This document shows positions 36,101 through 47,624 of a DNA stretch of 64,000 nucleotides, in pieces. Below the pieces are notes generated by a model. The model was given only the letters and a program-made list of their open reading frames with translations, ran no database searches and had not been told where the DNA came from. Location: NCBI RefSeq assembly GCF_001640805.2, contig NC_066837.1, positions 27,900,789 through 27,964,788 of the forward strand, given 5' to 3'. The position numbers were made by a program, and so were the translations under genes. Numbering within the stretch: position 1 is the stretch's first letter; every line of letters starts with the position of its first letter. This stretch comes from Lates calcarifer (lineage: Eukaryota; Chordata; Actinopteri; Centropomidae).

Positions 36101-36668
36101 TGGAGTGTTAAGGAATTCAGTCAGTGTCACTGCACATCTTACAGCAGTGATGACACAGCCTTGATTACGGCTACTGGACTATGAGAGCTAATTACAGGGT
36201 GATAGGGTGATCTGCACCAATCTGGGGTGATGAGGATGCAATGCATAAATGCAAGCCCCTGAGCCTGATGAAGGGGCTGCCATGTGACAGAGCATGTGGC
36301 TGATGGTGTACGGGAAAGGGAGGAACTCAGCAGGAGAGAGAAATTGTTTTGAGCTGTAGCGATAATTAACAGCCCTCACGCCGAATGAAGCCCCTCTCCG
36401 AGCTTGTCTAATCAAACTTGCACCCTCCCCCTCTGTCTCCCTCATGATGTCTTTCTCTCTGACTTCCTCAGTCATTTTCTCAAGGTCTCTACCTTTATCT
36501 TTCCACTTTTACTTTCAAAAGGGTGAGGGCCAAACAAGGGATACAGTGCAACTGCTTTAATTAATGACCATCCATTTAACTGGGCTACTTGACATGATAT
36601 TATTCTACCTTATACTACATTCCCACACACTACTGGAAAATTTCTCACCTTCCAAACCCTGACATCAA
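33196..36668 (+). other. sorcs1 intron 1, nothing recognised
   Basis: Anonymous intronic DNA. AGAAAAGCGCTGGATATACC near 33920 resembles the 3' end of the SINE at 4159-4449 but is too short to call. Confidence 0.45.
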
Positions 36669-36710
36669 TATACACACACATACATACATACATATTCTTA
36701 CATACATATA
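36669..36710 (+). repeat. (CATA)n-type microsatellite at a SINE tail
   Basis: TACACACACATACATACATACATA and a second CATACATATA block; it abuts the GGATGG tail of the minus-strand SINE beginning at 36712, a usual place for microsatellite growth. Confidence 0.8.
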
Positions 36711-36711
36711 A

Positions 36712-36955
36712 GTATATCCATCCATTCACTAGCTATACTGCTTATCCCAGCGACATTGGGCATCATGTCATTCATCACAGGGCAGACATGTAGAGAAAAA
36801 CAACCATTCACAATCACGTTGACAGTCAATTTAGAATCACCAATAATCCTAAATTGTCTGTCTCTGGGAGGGAGGAAGGGAGTGGGAGGAAGCTGGAGTA
36901 CCCAGAGAAGATCCACACAGGCACAGGGGGCAACGTGCAAACTCCACACAAGACT
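36712..36955 (-). mobile_element. tRNA-head/L2-tail SINE family, 5'-truncated copy
   Basis: Read on the minus strand: GTGTGGAGTTTGCACG, GGTACTCCAGCTTCCTCCC, then ATCACAGGG-type and GGGATAAGCAGTATAGC tail ending in TGAATGGATGG. The tRNA-like head is missing. Same family as 13716-14066. Confidence 0.8.
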
Positions 36956-37799
36956 AAAAATAGGAGACTAAAAAAGTAAAATGCCTGTTCATTTTTTACA
37001 TAGACAATGTTAGGTGACACACTTCCAGGGTTTGGATGGGCATCAAGATATCTCACTTGAATAATGAGAACAAAAGAAGGCCAGCTGTGGTAGAAAGATG
37101 TGGTTCTTTAGTCAAGCAAGGTGTTTTCAAGGTAACAAGTTATCCAGTTATCTAGTTTAAGTTTACTGTTGTGTGCACAGCAAACAAAGTGCATTATTAC
37201 ACTTGGTAGAAGCCTGATAAAACATTAGCAGGTGTTTCTTGCAGTTCTGATTTGTACTTACCTCTCTAGCAACCATGCTCTAGCTGAGTCTCAAAGCGTA
37301 AGCTTGCTTCAGTCATAGTCCTTGTGGGTTGTATAACAGCTTTAAACCCCCCTTAATGACAGAATTCAGAGTTTCTGTAACTCTCCAAAACAGAGGAGAA
37401 GCATTCTGGACTTCTCTCTCAGGCTCTCTTTCTTTTCTCATAACTACATTTTAACACATCCAAATGTGACACCATGAATGCATTTGTCAGAAGTGTGCAC
37501 CATTATTCCCATTTGTATGAGTCATAGCTTGTGGACATATTGTAAATGTGGATAATGTAAGTATGTGTATATTATAATAAAAGACTTGCTTATATTTTTG
37601 GCTTTGGCCTTTTCTGAAATGGATTCTGGGAAAACATTCTTTATTTCAGTATTTACAGTAAACACAGGAATCTGCAAACATATATGTGGTTTGCAATTAA
37701 ATGGCATGTGTCTATACATGTGAATACATGGGGTAGCAATAGGAAGGTAGATCATGCATATGTCCTTTGAGGGTTGGGGAGCTGACAACAATTAGGTGA
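36956..37799 (+). other. sorcs1 intron 1 between two SINE fragments, nothing recognised
   Basis: Anonymous DNA of about 840 bp. The flanking SINE fragments overlap in the part of the family they represent, so they are separate insertions and not one element split by this sequence. Confidence 0.5.
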
Positions 37800-37985
37800 G
37801 AGGCACCAATTAGAGCCACCATTTAACCTGCATGTCTTATCCCTCAGAGCACCGGGTGAGAACCCTCACAGGCACAGGGAGAACATGCAAACTTCATACA
37901 GAAAAGCTCCAGGCAAACCTGGGTTCAAACCCAGAACCCCCTCACTGTTAGGCAACAGTGCTAACCACTGTGCCACCCCACCATG
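37800..37985 (-). mobile_element. tRNA-head/L2-tail SINE family, 3'-truncated copy with head
   Basis: On the minus strand it starts GGGGTGGCACAGTGGTTAGC (A box region), has GGTTCTGGGTTTGAACCC (B box), then TGTATGAAGTTTGCATG and CAGGTTAAATGGTGGC, where it stops. Both polymerase III boxes look well preserved. Confidence 0.82.
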
Positions 37986-38855
37986 CATATGTCGGTTGAG
38001 TTACTGTTCCTAGTAAACTCATAATGTAACAACTTACATTATATTACAAACAATATATTATGTTCAAAATATGATCACCATTTAATTCAATATATTACAT
38101 TTTATTTTATTTCAGAGTTTATGTTTTCAGTTTTGTTTACACGTATGCACGCTTATGCACACAGAGTTCTTGGAGAGAGATCAGGGAGGCGGGGTGATGC
38201 AGCCAGAGGAAGGCTATGATGGCAGGTTCTTTGCCATACCATCCATTGTGACCTTTCAGAACAGGTATAAACATATTGTCCTTTATATGTACTTTGTTTG
38301 AAGCATTCATTAGTGTTGATGTAGAGCCACCTGCGACATGGAAAACAGGAGAAAAAGTAAGACCACTCTAAAAAGTGATTGAAACTGATGCCCATAAAAA
38401 AACCAATATCAGTATCATTAAAACATCATGGAGACTCATGTTTTTTGTTAAGTGAATCATTAAGGCATGCAAATGGGAATTTACAAAGAGAAAAAGAGCC
38501 ATTGCTATATCATAAATTTTGTTAATGTGTGAGTGTTATATGTCATGATATGATACGTGTCCAATACACTTGTGTTACATACACATCAAAGATAATCACC
38601 ATGCATGACTACCTGCCAGTATGAATATTCACTTCTTCAGCTCTCGCTCTGATAGAACAGAATTTAACTGAAGTTGTATGAGAACAGAAAACAGCTTAAA
38701 CACGCGTCTGCAGTATACCATATGGCTGTAGGCTTTCTCAGCTCATTGGATACAAATAGGTATAATTTTGGTTTTAAATTATCTCACTATACAATAACTA
38801 TTATAATGTGTTGTATCATCTCATGTTCAAACATATGATTTATTTTTTTAAATCC

Positions 38856-38900
38856 CTCTTTCTTTCTTTCTTTTTCTTTCTTTCTTTTTTCATTTCTTTC
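38856..38900 (+). repeat. (TTTC)n microsatellite
   Basis: CTCTTTCTTTCTTTCTTTTT, then CTTTCTTTCTTTTTTC and ATTTCTTTC; the antisense ORF of Lys/Glu repeats is an artefact. Confidence 0.88.
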
Positions 38901-39302
38901 AGTTTTTCTTATCATACTGTATATAACTAGAACTTTTTCTGAACAGCTGGAATAACCATAACATACATAACATGCATAATGTGTAAACAAAGCTCGTGAT
39001 ACTAGTCATTCATTCTACATTGTGCTTACGTTGTTTTTGTTTTCTCTGCTGAACATCAACTTAACTGCTTATGGCTGACTTGGTAATTCACATTACTTTC
39101 TGAATATGCCTAGCGCTTCCAGGCAAAATGTGGGGGGAAACTCACAATCCCTCTGACTGTAAATGTTCCAGTATTGAAGCTGCACTTGTCTGAACTTTTA
39201 AATGACTAGAAAGTGGGGGAAATGAGCAGCAGAGGAAAAAATGGATGGAAGTGAGTGAGCTATTGAGTGGAAAAAGAGAGAGAAAATAAATAGAAACAGT
39301 AC

Positions 39303-39418
39303 TGTCATGGGCTGGTGACCCATCCAGGATGAACCCCACATCTTGTCCTGTGAAAGCTGGGTTAGGCTCTTTCCCTGCTGTGACTGCACTGAATAAGTGG
39401 GTTGAAGTAATGGATGGA
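39303..39418 (+). mobile_element. SINE/L2 3' tail fragment
   Basis: GGGCTGGTGACCCATCCAGG, AAAGCTGGGTTAGGCTC and a tail GTAATGGATGGAT match the last third of the element at 13716-14066 (CTGGTGATCCATACAGG, CAGCTGGGCTCCAGG, ATGGATGGAT). Confidence 0.72.
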
Positions 39419-42400
39419 TTTGAAAGAGAGTATGTTCTTTGGGAAGTGGAAGTTGAATTTGGCACAACTTAAATTGATAGCTGTATACATGTAAACATAA
39501 CCTAGAGGTCACGTTTCAACCGAAATGTAGCATTTCTATAAAATCTGCAAAAAAAAAAAAAATGCAAATGAATATGTGTTACTACAACTATTAGGACTTT
39601 GGTATATCAAGATAAACAGCTTTTGGAAACAATTCTTCAGTCATGCCAATCCACAATTGCAGGGTGCAAGAAGATGATATAATTCAAGGTCAACAGTCAA
39701 ACCTCGAAGGAGAACAACGTGGAAAACGTGACGTAATACTTGACATTTCTATTTGTTTCATGTATTAATTTGAGGAACATTACAGTCTGCCCAATGTGAT
39801 TTTGTGATAGTTTGTGTTTTTTTAAATGAATTTCCACTTCCCACTTTTAATGAGCACAAAAGCAGGTGAATAGAAACACACATGTTGACACTCCCAGAAT
39901 CACTAGTATTATATAAAAATGTTCTCCTATGTTCTCCTGCTCCACTAGGGGTTCAGTGTCACTTTCAATTTGCTATCCTCTATAACCATTGACCTATTTA
40001 AGCCTTGTTTCCCACTCACTGCCTTGGCCCTCAGCGTTGAGCTGACCCAGTAACCCCCTGTAACACCTGGCCAGTGGCTGTCTGGGAGCTGGACAAGGTG
40101 TGAGAGTTCAAACTAATATTAGAAAATAAGACTAGGTCTGTGTTATGTTTGAGAGGAATAGGGAATTTTACTTCAGTTTGATTTTGCTTGTAAGAAAAAA
40201 GGAAAACTATAGGAAAAAGTGAAATAAAAGGAGTTTTAGAGTACAGTGCAAAAACACCTATTTTCTGAATGTATATTTCCTACCGAACATATGCATGACG
40301 CATAGAGGGGATTTTGTATTTACCACTAGTACGGTATTCCAGCTTTTCATTCTTTTCATCATCAAATTATGATTCTGGTCTTTTTTCCAATCTGTTTCAG
40401 GCTTCATGCTGTTTTATTCATCGTGTTCGAGTCATGCAGCAAGAGGATTTGTTGGGGATGGTGTTTTCTTCTCACAAAGACAAACACTACCACAATAATA
40501 CACACAATTTCTTGTGGAATTGCATTGTTGCCGTTTGACTAATACTAAATTTTGGATATCAGAGCATGTTGGCATAGACACAGGTTAGGTATCCTGAGGG
40601 ATAAGTTGGCTGTTTAGCTCAGTCCGTAGCTGGATTTTTTTTTTTTTTTTAAATCTACTCTAAATGAGAGTATTAACCTGGCCAGAAAAAAAGATCCAAC
40701 ACTCTGTTACCAGTGTCCCTGTATCCTGATCTCATCTGCCAGCAATCTCCTCATGCTGTTTTCCAATTTGGTCATCTCAACCTCTTCCACTCATTTCATG
40801 CTGGGTTTCCAAGAAGTTCACATGCTCACTGAGAACTCATTTACACCACATGAAAAAGGTCATGGTTTCTGAAGGGGCTCTCTGACACAGACCTGTTGTA
40901 TTTTTGAGCAGGGGAAGCCATTATGCTGTAAGATGTGAGAAACGTCAGTACTTGGACAAGCCCCTTCATTTAGCATGACCTTCTGAACGGCAATATCAGT
41001 GCTTGGCTGCACTTTGGTTTCTGTCACAGGGGATACATATGGGCAAGGGCACCCTCAGAATGAGCTCATAGTATAATCGGAGGGCATGTTGTGTCACCAG
41101 ATTAATTGATGAGACTAATTGATGACATAACATAATGATGCCAGTCTTCCATGCCAGTTCATGACCTCTGGGCTATGACTCAGTTTGGATGGTTTGCACA
41201 CCTACATCTAACATAGCACACTCACAGAGGCATAAATTAAAGAACATCTGAATGTGGACACACACACATACTGTACATCATCTCCCTGTTTCTCTTATGC
41301 TTGCTATTTCCTTTCCCAGATCACACTATTGAGAATTATTCTTCAACACAGCCATTACTTAATAAACCCACTGATACCATTACTAGTCAGCATATTATGC
41401 AGAATATAAAGCAGAATTAAACCTCAAAAAGGAATTCCAGCTGGTTGTTCATTCCAAACAATAACCATAGCCGGCTTCTGTTAAACATAGTGCTTTGCCT
41501 TTGGGCTTTTTTGTCTCGTCTTGTAATTTAATTAAATCTATAAACATTCAGTCACAAAATTCCCTCTCCATGCTTTAAGCTTCTCCCTCAACAATGCAAA
41601 CTTGAGGCTTTGTGTGCTTTAAGCTTGAGGGCCTCTATGGCAGCTTTTAATTTTTCTCTTTGTTATGTAGACCAAACAAAACGAATGCTCCTTAGAGAGC
41701 CTTGGCAGAGGCAGGATGTGACTCCTCGGGCCCAGAATCCTAATGACTTGTAAATAAATATATAATGTCATCACTTCATTAATTGTCCCATGGATCCTGC
41801 CGTGAGAGTGTTTCCTCTCACATCATGTCACCCTGTCTTTAACTGTGTGGGCCCTAATGGGAGTCAGAAGGCGTATCTGGGTGTGTGTTACTTGTGCACA
41901 CAAGCTCACAAATCTAGCAGTTGTTTCAGCAAAACTCAATGGCGTTATATATGTTATATGGCATCTATCAATTTATCATCAGTTGAAATAATGCAATTCT
42001 GGATGAAACCTCAAAGTCAAATAGATTAGTTATGCTTCTTATCATTAGGAATAAACTGCTAGAGCACGCAGTTTATATGTGACGGGTAACACCACTGTCA
42101 TCCCACATTGCCTATGAATTAAAAGAGTTGTCTCACTTATTATATCTGGTAAATGTACAGTATGTTTTCCCAGATACATCATGTAGTGAATTACTTAAAC
42201 ATGAACTGTTTCTTTCTTTTTTTTTTCTTTTCTATTTTTTTGCCAGGGATGAACAGCCTTTAAATAGCCCAATTAGCATTCTTGGCTTGAAGGCTAGACA
42301 AAGCTGGCAACGTCTGTCCCTCAGTCTGGAAACGTGCTCCTCCATTCTGACGATATAGCTTGGGTTTCATGCTTCAACAGCAGAGCGTACAGGCTCAGAT

Positions 42401-42989
42401 AAAAGTGGCGATGTGAAGAATTCCTTCATGGAGAGTTGCGGGAAAATCCCCTTTTAATTCAGTCTGATCCGGGGGTATTATAGACAAGGAGCTTTGCCAA
42501 TTGTCATTTAGCTCAACTTGATTTTCAGGTATTTAACACTCTTAGGGGAGAATCTGCATATTCCCTACACAATTAGAAAATGTTGCTGTTATACATTTTA
42601 CATCCTCTGGTAATAAATTATTGCATTTAACAGCAGCATGGATTGGTTTAGTTCCAGTAGAACTTGGTTTTCTAACAGTCACTTTCCTTGGTGCTTTCAC
42701 ATACAGACTGGGGAAAGTGGCAGAGCCTTTACAAGGATTTTAGAAATATTAAGGTCATAAATCTAAATCCCCCCAGAGCAACTCTTCAAATAATTCTGAC
42801 CAGTCATTAAAGGGAAAGTCAGACATTTCTTTTTTAATTGTTTGGATTTTTAACTGGCCACTTATACCTATTTTTGTAAATTGTATTTCCCAACATGATG
42901 GTTCAAAAGCTGTTTGAAAACTTTCTCTACAATGCTAGGATGAAAAAAAATATGTAGCTTTTTTCACTTGGTTGGCTTGTTGTACTTAG
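39419..42989 (+). other. sorcs1 intron 1, nothing certain
   Basis: Mostly anonymous. Holds a 59-bp segment (40544-40602) repeated at 43037-43094, a T run at about 40635-40650, and a T/C-rich stretch at 42210-42245. 41280-42060 is moderately complex DNA without repeat signatures. Confidence 0.45.
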
Positions 42990-43365
42990 CCACCCAGTGA
43001 CTGTTCAATATTCACTCTCCTCTTTGGTCTCTACCAACTAAATTTGGGAGCTCAGAGCATGTTGGCATAGACCCAGATTAGGTATCCTGAGGAAATATCT
43101 GGCCCTTGCTGCTAATGCTCCACCAGCTAGTCATTAACTTTGTTAGCTAAAACCTGGGCAGGGAGTGTACAGTGAGTTTTTGCTGAAAACAGATGATGAA
43201 AACTCTCAGAATGAACTGGAACGGTGAAGCTGTGGGCCAGAAAACTAAAAGAATGAGCTGAAAGATGTTAAAACACACCTGGAGCTGGAGGTGATCATTT
43301 TCTTTGGGATGATTATTGTGAGCAATACATTTACCATTACTAGTAGCCATTTGTCCAGTTGTTCA
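42990..43365 (+). repeat. Unnamed interspersed family, copy with an internal 59-bp segment
   Basis: GCCACCCAGTGACTGTTC, then AATATTCACTCTCCTCTTTGG as in copy 1 (9934-9980), then a segment shared with 40544-40602, then TGCTAATGCTCCACCAGC and TTTTTGCTGAAAACAGATG, as in the later blocks of copy 1. The shared segment is absent from copy 1. Confidence 0.65.
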
Positions 43366-45468
43366 TATAGAAATACTGATTAGCGCTTATTATATTGAGT
43401 CAAAAATTCTACAATAAGCCACTCCAATACAATTAATGCACAGTAGAATTAAAACTCCACTCAATGAGATTCTCATGTTCACAGAAAAAGTGATGAAGAC
43501 ATGACAGCAATGTACTCAATAGTTGGTATATAAACATAATCATAGTTAATGTCATCATACACTGATTAAAACATAAGTCCTGTTTATATTTGGCAGACTG
43601 AAGATCGACTATAGCTTTGTGAAAATCTTAATTAAGCTTGTTTTTCCTGCCTTTTTTGGAATACATATTTGGAAAAGCTTGTCATAGAGCCTCTTTAAAT
43701 AGACATACTCTTATACCAAAATAGAAGCCTAGAAACTCAAAAGGAAAATAAGAAAAGAGGATAGAGCTCTGAAACAAATCAGAGCCATCTGCATCTGGGC
43801 TTCATATCTTTCACAGAGGAGAAATAAGTTTTGGGTTTGCTGCTTTACAGGTAACACTCACTTTATCATCCATACATCATAAACCCATGACTTACTTCTG
43901 CTGAACTGAGGTAATTTAGCTCACTGAGGTAAACTGAGGTAAATTAGCTTTTTGTTCCTGTCCTGTGACAGTTTTAGAGTTAGATATTCCTTTTTTGACT
44001 GGTTCATCTAAAATTACAGCCTCCACGAACACCCTCAAGAATCATAATTACAAGCCATGAGATTTGCAATCCAATATAAAAAAGGAGTTCAAGGAATTTC
44101 TCAGTTTGACAGTATATGCATACTTATGATTATCTTGAAGGTTGTTTATCAGACTTTAATCAACTTGTCCTTCGTAAATCCATGCCTTTGTTTTTGATGT
44201 TTGCCTTAATCTAGACTTCAGGTGAAGATGCATCTTTGGGGTCATAATTAATAACCACACCAACACAGAAATAATGAAAAGATATGTTTTTGAATCAACT
44301 GAGGCTACTCCATGACTATTTTTACTTTGAGGCTATGTCTGACTGCTGGTCATTAGTGTATGCAAAATATTGCATGTTGCTGCCTCAAGGCTGAATTGAT
44401 GTTTCCTTTAGTATTGGCTATCCAGCTAGTTAGCAAGCCAAATGCAATAGATGAAAAACACTGAGTGGTGGTTGGCTGAATTTTCATAATTTTAAAATAC
44501 ATTATGGCCACTCTAAGATGAACATGCTGCCGAGACTGCTGTTCTGTAAAGCTGAGATGCCAGTGCACACAGCAGAGAACATTTTTCTTTCTGTGTTGAC
44601 CCTGTTTGACCCTCCAGTAACCTCACTGAATTTAGGTATTTTTCTCATCATGCATGGCAGTGCAATTGCACACAGAGGACTAACTATGAGCGTAATGACT
44701 CTCTGGGCTGAATTCCCTTAAATTGAATTCCACTGAATAATCACCCTGCAATATAATGAGCCATTACCCATTTGCTAGAATTGTCTCATTTGTCTTCTAA
44801 AATGCCTATTAATTTGCCCATAATGTATTATCTTTTGCCATCAAATTTAAAATCAGGCATGTGTCCCTGAACGCGGTCATATGACGTAAGATCTTCAGAA
44901 GCATTTTAGTTTGCCACTATAGACCACAGATTGCCCAGTATACTTGGAATAATGTTCTTCTTCTTTTTTTTTTTTTTTTAAGGATTTTGCTGTCCAGGAT
45001 TTACAGTATGTTTAGTGTCAAAGTTCAATGCCAATGCAGCAAGTGATTACCAAGGAACTTTCTTTTCCTAGCGACATTGTGTAGTCATTTGATAGTACAC
45101 TGACATGTAATAGGCAGAGTGGTTGCCTCTGTCATTCCCACTATGCATGATAATCAGTGGCAAGAATCAGGTCCAGCAAGTCCAAGAGTAATGTTGATGG
45201 AAAAAAAAAAGACTTAGAAGTAATTAAAAACCACCTTTAATACTTTAAAACTTTAAAACTTTGAAAATATCAAGAATTCTAAATAGATTTTGGTGTGTTT
45301 TATTACAGCAACAGCACCTCCAGCTCTGCAAGCCAGAGATCATGAGGACTACACACTGCTGATAGGCTTTTTGTTTTGTACATGAAAGCTGCTTCACTGC
45401 TCAGGCTCAGAGCTCAACAGAATGAATCACCACATGTGGCTATGCAAGCAAAGTTACATTGTGTTGCT
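43366..45468 (+). other. sorcs1 intron 1, nothing recognised
   Basis: Three near-tandem CTGAGGTAA motifs at 43905-43950 and a T run about 44963-44981. 44690-44910 is AT-rich but of high complexity with homeodomain-like ATTA cores; a conserved element is possible but unproven. Confidence 0.45.
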
Positions 45469-45472
45469 TTAA

Positions 45473-46014
45473 AGAAGTGAAAAACATTTTGGAAAATATA
45501 CATACACAAATACAAATTAGGAGATAGATGAGAAGATTGATACCACTTTTATATCTGTCAATTGTAGGAATGTCTACAGCCAGTAGTTGGTCAGTGTGTA
45601 CCCTAGCACAAACACAGAATCAAAAATCTGCCTACCAGCACTTGTAAAGCTCAGTAATTAACATGTTATATCTCATTTGTTTAATCTGCACAAAAAGTGC
45701 AAAATTGTCAACTCCCTATTTTAAGGCACCATAACTTTGTCTCAACAGGTTGCCTGGCAACTGCTCAGAGCCAAGAAATAGTTTGGCACATAAATTTAGT
45801 TTCTGAGCTAATGAGATATGACCTTGTAAGTAGTGAGTTTTGAGGTATTGGTAGATAGATCTTGTACCCTCAGAAAGAGATCATGCTGTCGCCCCTGTTT
45901 CCAGTCTAGTCTTATGTTTAACAGGACAATTATGAGAGTAGTGTAGATGTTATCATCTAACTCTTCTCCAAAAGCGACTAAGCGTATTTCTCAAATGTCT
46001 CGTAAACTTTCACT
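45473..46014. mobile_element. TTAA-flanked foldback (long inverted repeat) transposon, non-autonomous
   Basis: Lies between TTAA at 45469-45472 and TTAA at 46015-46018. The left arm has AACATTTTGGAAAATATAC, AGATGAGAAGATTGATACCAC and TACCAGCACTTGTAAAGCTC, with AACATGTTATATCTCA. The right arm is its reverse complement in order: GAGATATGACCTTGTAAGTA, GGTATTGGTAGA, ATCATCTAACTCTTCTCC and AAGCGTATTTCTCAAATGTC. The centre (TTGCCTGGCAACTGCTCAGA) is a short palindrome-rich bridge. No ORF, so it depends on another transposase; TTAA targets suggest the piggyBac superfamily, which is inference. Arms have drifted (many mismatches), so it is old. Confidence 0.78.
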
Positions 46015-46018
46015 TTAA

Positions 46019-46779
46019 GCAAGTGTTTAGTTACTAAGCTAACAGACCATAATTCCTAACTTTAACTATACACAGTAATTCAAAGTATTTAGACATTGTA
46101 ATCGCATATTCAATAATAGATAGTTATGCTCTAAAGTGTAGAAGCAGTTTGGCCAGTATTGAAATTAGTAGCGTTACTAAATTGTAGCTGTAGCAGTGGT
46201 ATATAAATTAGGAAATCTCTTTCCAGTGCCACTCAGACTATATGAACACAAAGAAAGCTGAGTTCATCTGTTGCTGGATTCACTTGAATAGAATCGAGTT
46301 TGATTGCTTTACAATGAGGTATACAGGAAAACACTAAGAGCACTCTTTTGCCGGACGTGCTTTATTTCAGAGCATCAGGTGCTTGTTTACCAAGCATCCA
46401 GTGAAACACATTGTACAGAAAAAGACTTGTCAACAACACTTATGCGCTACTTCACATTAACCATATATTAGATGATGCATGAACTGAGTGGCATGCCTGC
46501 AGTCTATTCAGGGTCTGTTATATACAGTAGTGCTCTCAGGCACAAATTCACTGATTACATAAGTATAGTTGTGGATACTTGTGCCTTAATCAGGTAAGTT
46601 GTCTGTTTCACACAATTTCTTTTAAGGAGAGTCTGCTTTTAAGCTGTTTAGTTACATCTGTTCACTTCCTCTCGTGATAATAATGATAAGCCAGATTTTA
46701 CTATATACAGCTATTCTTTTAGTCTTTTATAACAGTATTTGATAAAAGGATCTTGTGTGGCAATAATTAGGCAAGTATT
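46019..46779 (+). other. sorcs1 intron 1, nothing recognised
   Basis: Anonymous AT-rich DNA between the foldback element and a LINE tail. Confidence 0.45.
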
Positions 46780-47005
46780 AATTCAATTCAGTTCTATTCT
46801 ATTTTATTTATATAGCGCCAAATCACAACAAAAGTCATCTCAGGGCACTTTTCATATAGAGCAGGTCTAGACTGTACTCTTTAAAATAGGTATTTACAGA
46901 GAGAGACCCAACAGATCCCACCATGAGCAGCACTAGGAGACAGTGGCAAGGAAAAACTTCCTAAGAGGCAGAAACCTCAAGCAGAGGTTTTAAGAATTAA
47001 GAATT
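46780..47005 (-). mobile_element. Rex1/L2-type LINE 3' tail (antisense)
   Basis: TTCAATTCAGTTCTATTC, TTTATTTATATAGCGCC, AAATCACAACAAAAGTCATC, then AGAGCAGGTCTAGACTG and GGCAAGGAAAAACTTCC. From memory this is a very common teleost LINE-associated sequence. It begins like the LINE at 58975 (CAATTCAGTTTTATTTATAT), so the two may be the same family. Confidence 0.65.
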
Positions 47006-47309
47006 TAACTGTCTAGCTATCTAGGATTACTTGGTGGTCTTAGGTGGATTTAGATCACCTCATTTAAAGTCCAGATACACAACTGGATGAATTAGACTGC
47101 CTTATGCTAAAGGGATATGGACACAAACTATTCACTTTCATAAGGAATATGTGCTCTCTCACAAGTGAAATAGAGAAAGATGGCAAAATGAGAAGGCTGA
47201 TAGAAAGACAGTCAGACAGTCAAGACAACATATAGAATTTTATATACATGTAATATATGTGTGAATGTTGTGCTTGGGGTTGACCTATCTATTTCTGCAA
47301 AATGTTTAA

Positions 47310-47620
47310 AGGACCAGTGTGTAAGATTTAGTGGCATCTAGGGGTGAGGTTTTAGAATGCAAGCCACTGACTACCCCTCCCCTCACTCCTGCCGTGTGTA
47401 GGAAATCTACAGTGGCCTTAAGGTAACATAAAATGTGAAAGGCCCTCTCCAGAGCCAGTGTTTGGTTTGTCTTTTGTGGGCTATTGTAGAAAATGGCAGT
47501 GAAACATGGCAGGCTCCATGGGAGAGGATCTGCTGCCCATGTCGATATAAAGGTCAATAAATATGAATATTATATTCAGTTTCTACCATTGTAACCCCCT
47601 AAATTCTATACAGTGGTCCT
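47310..47620. mobile_element. Complete TTAA-flanked MITE (piggyBac-like)
   Basis: 311 bp between TTAA at 47306-47309 and TTAA at 47621-47624. The left end AGGACCAGTGTGTAAGATTT and the right end AAATTCTATACAGTGGTCCT form imperfect terminal inverted repeats. The interior (GGCATCTAGGGGTGAGGTTT, AGAGCCAGTGTTTGGTTTGTC) matches from memory a well-known fish MITE. The 83-codon minus-strand ORF inside is not a gene. Confidence 0.85.
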
Positions 47621-47624
47621 TTAA

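Noticed and set aside
36712..37985. One SINE split by an 840-bp insertion
   Set aside because: Both fragments contain the same GGAGTTTGCATG-type region, so they are two separate copies.
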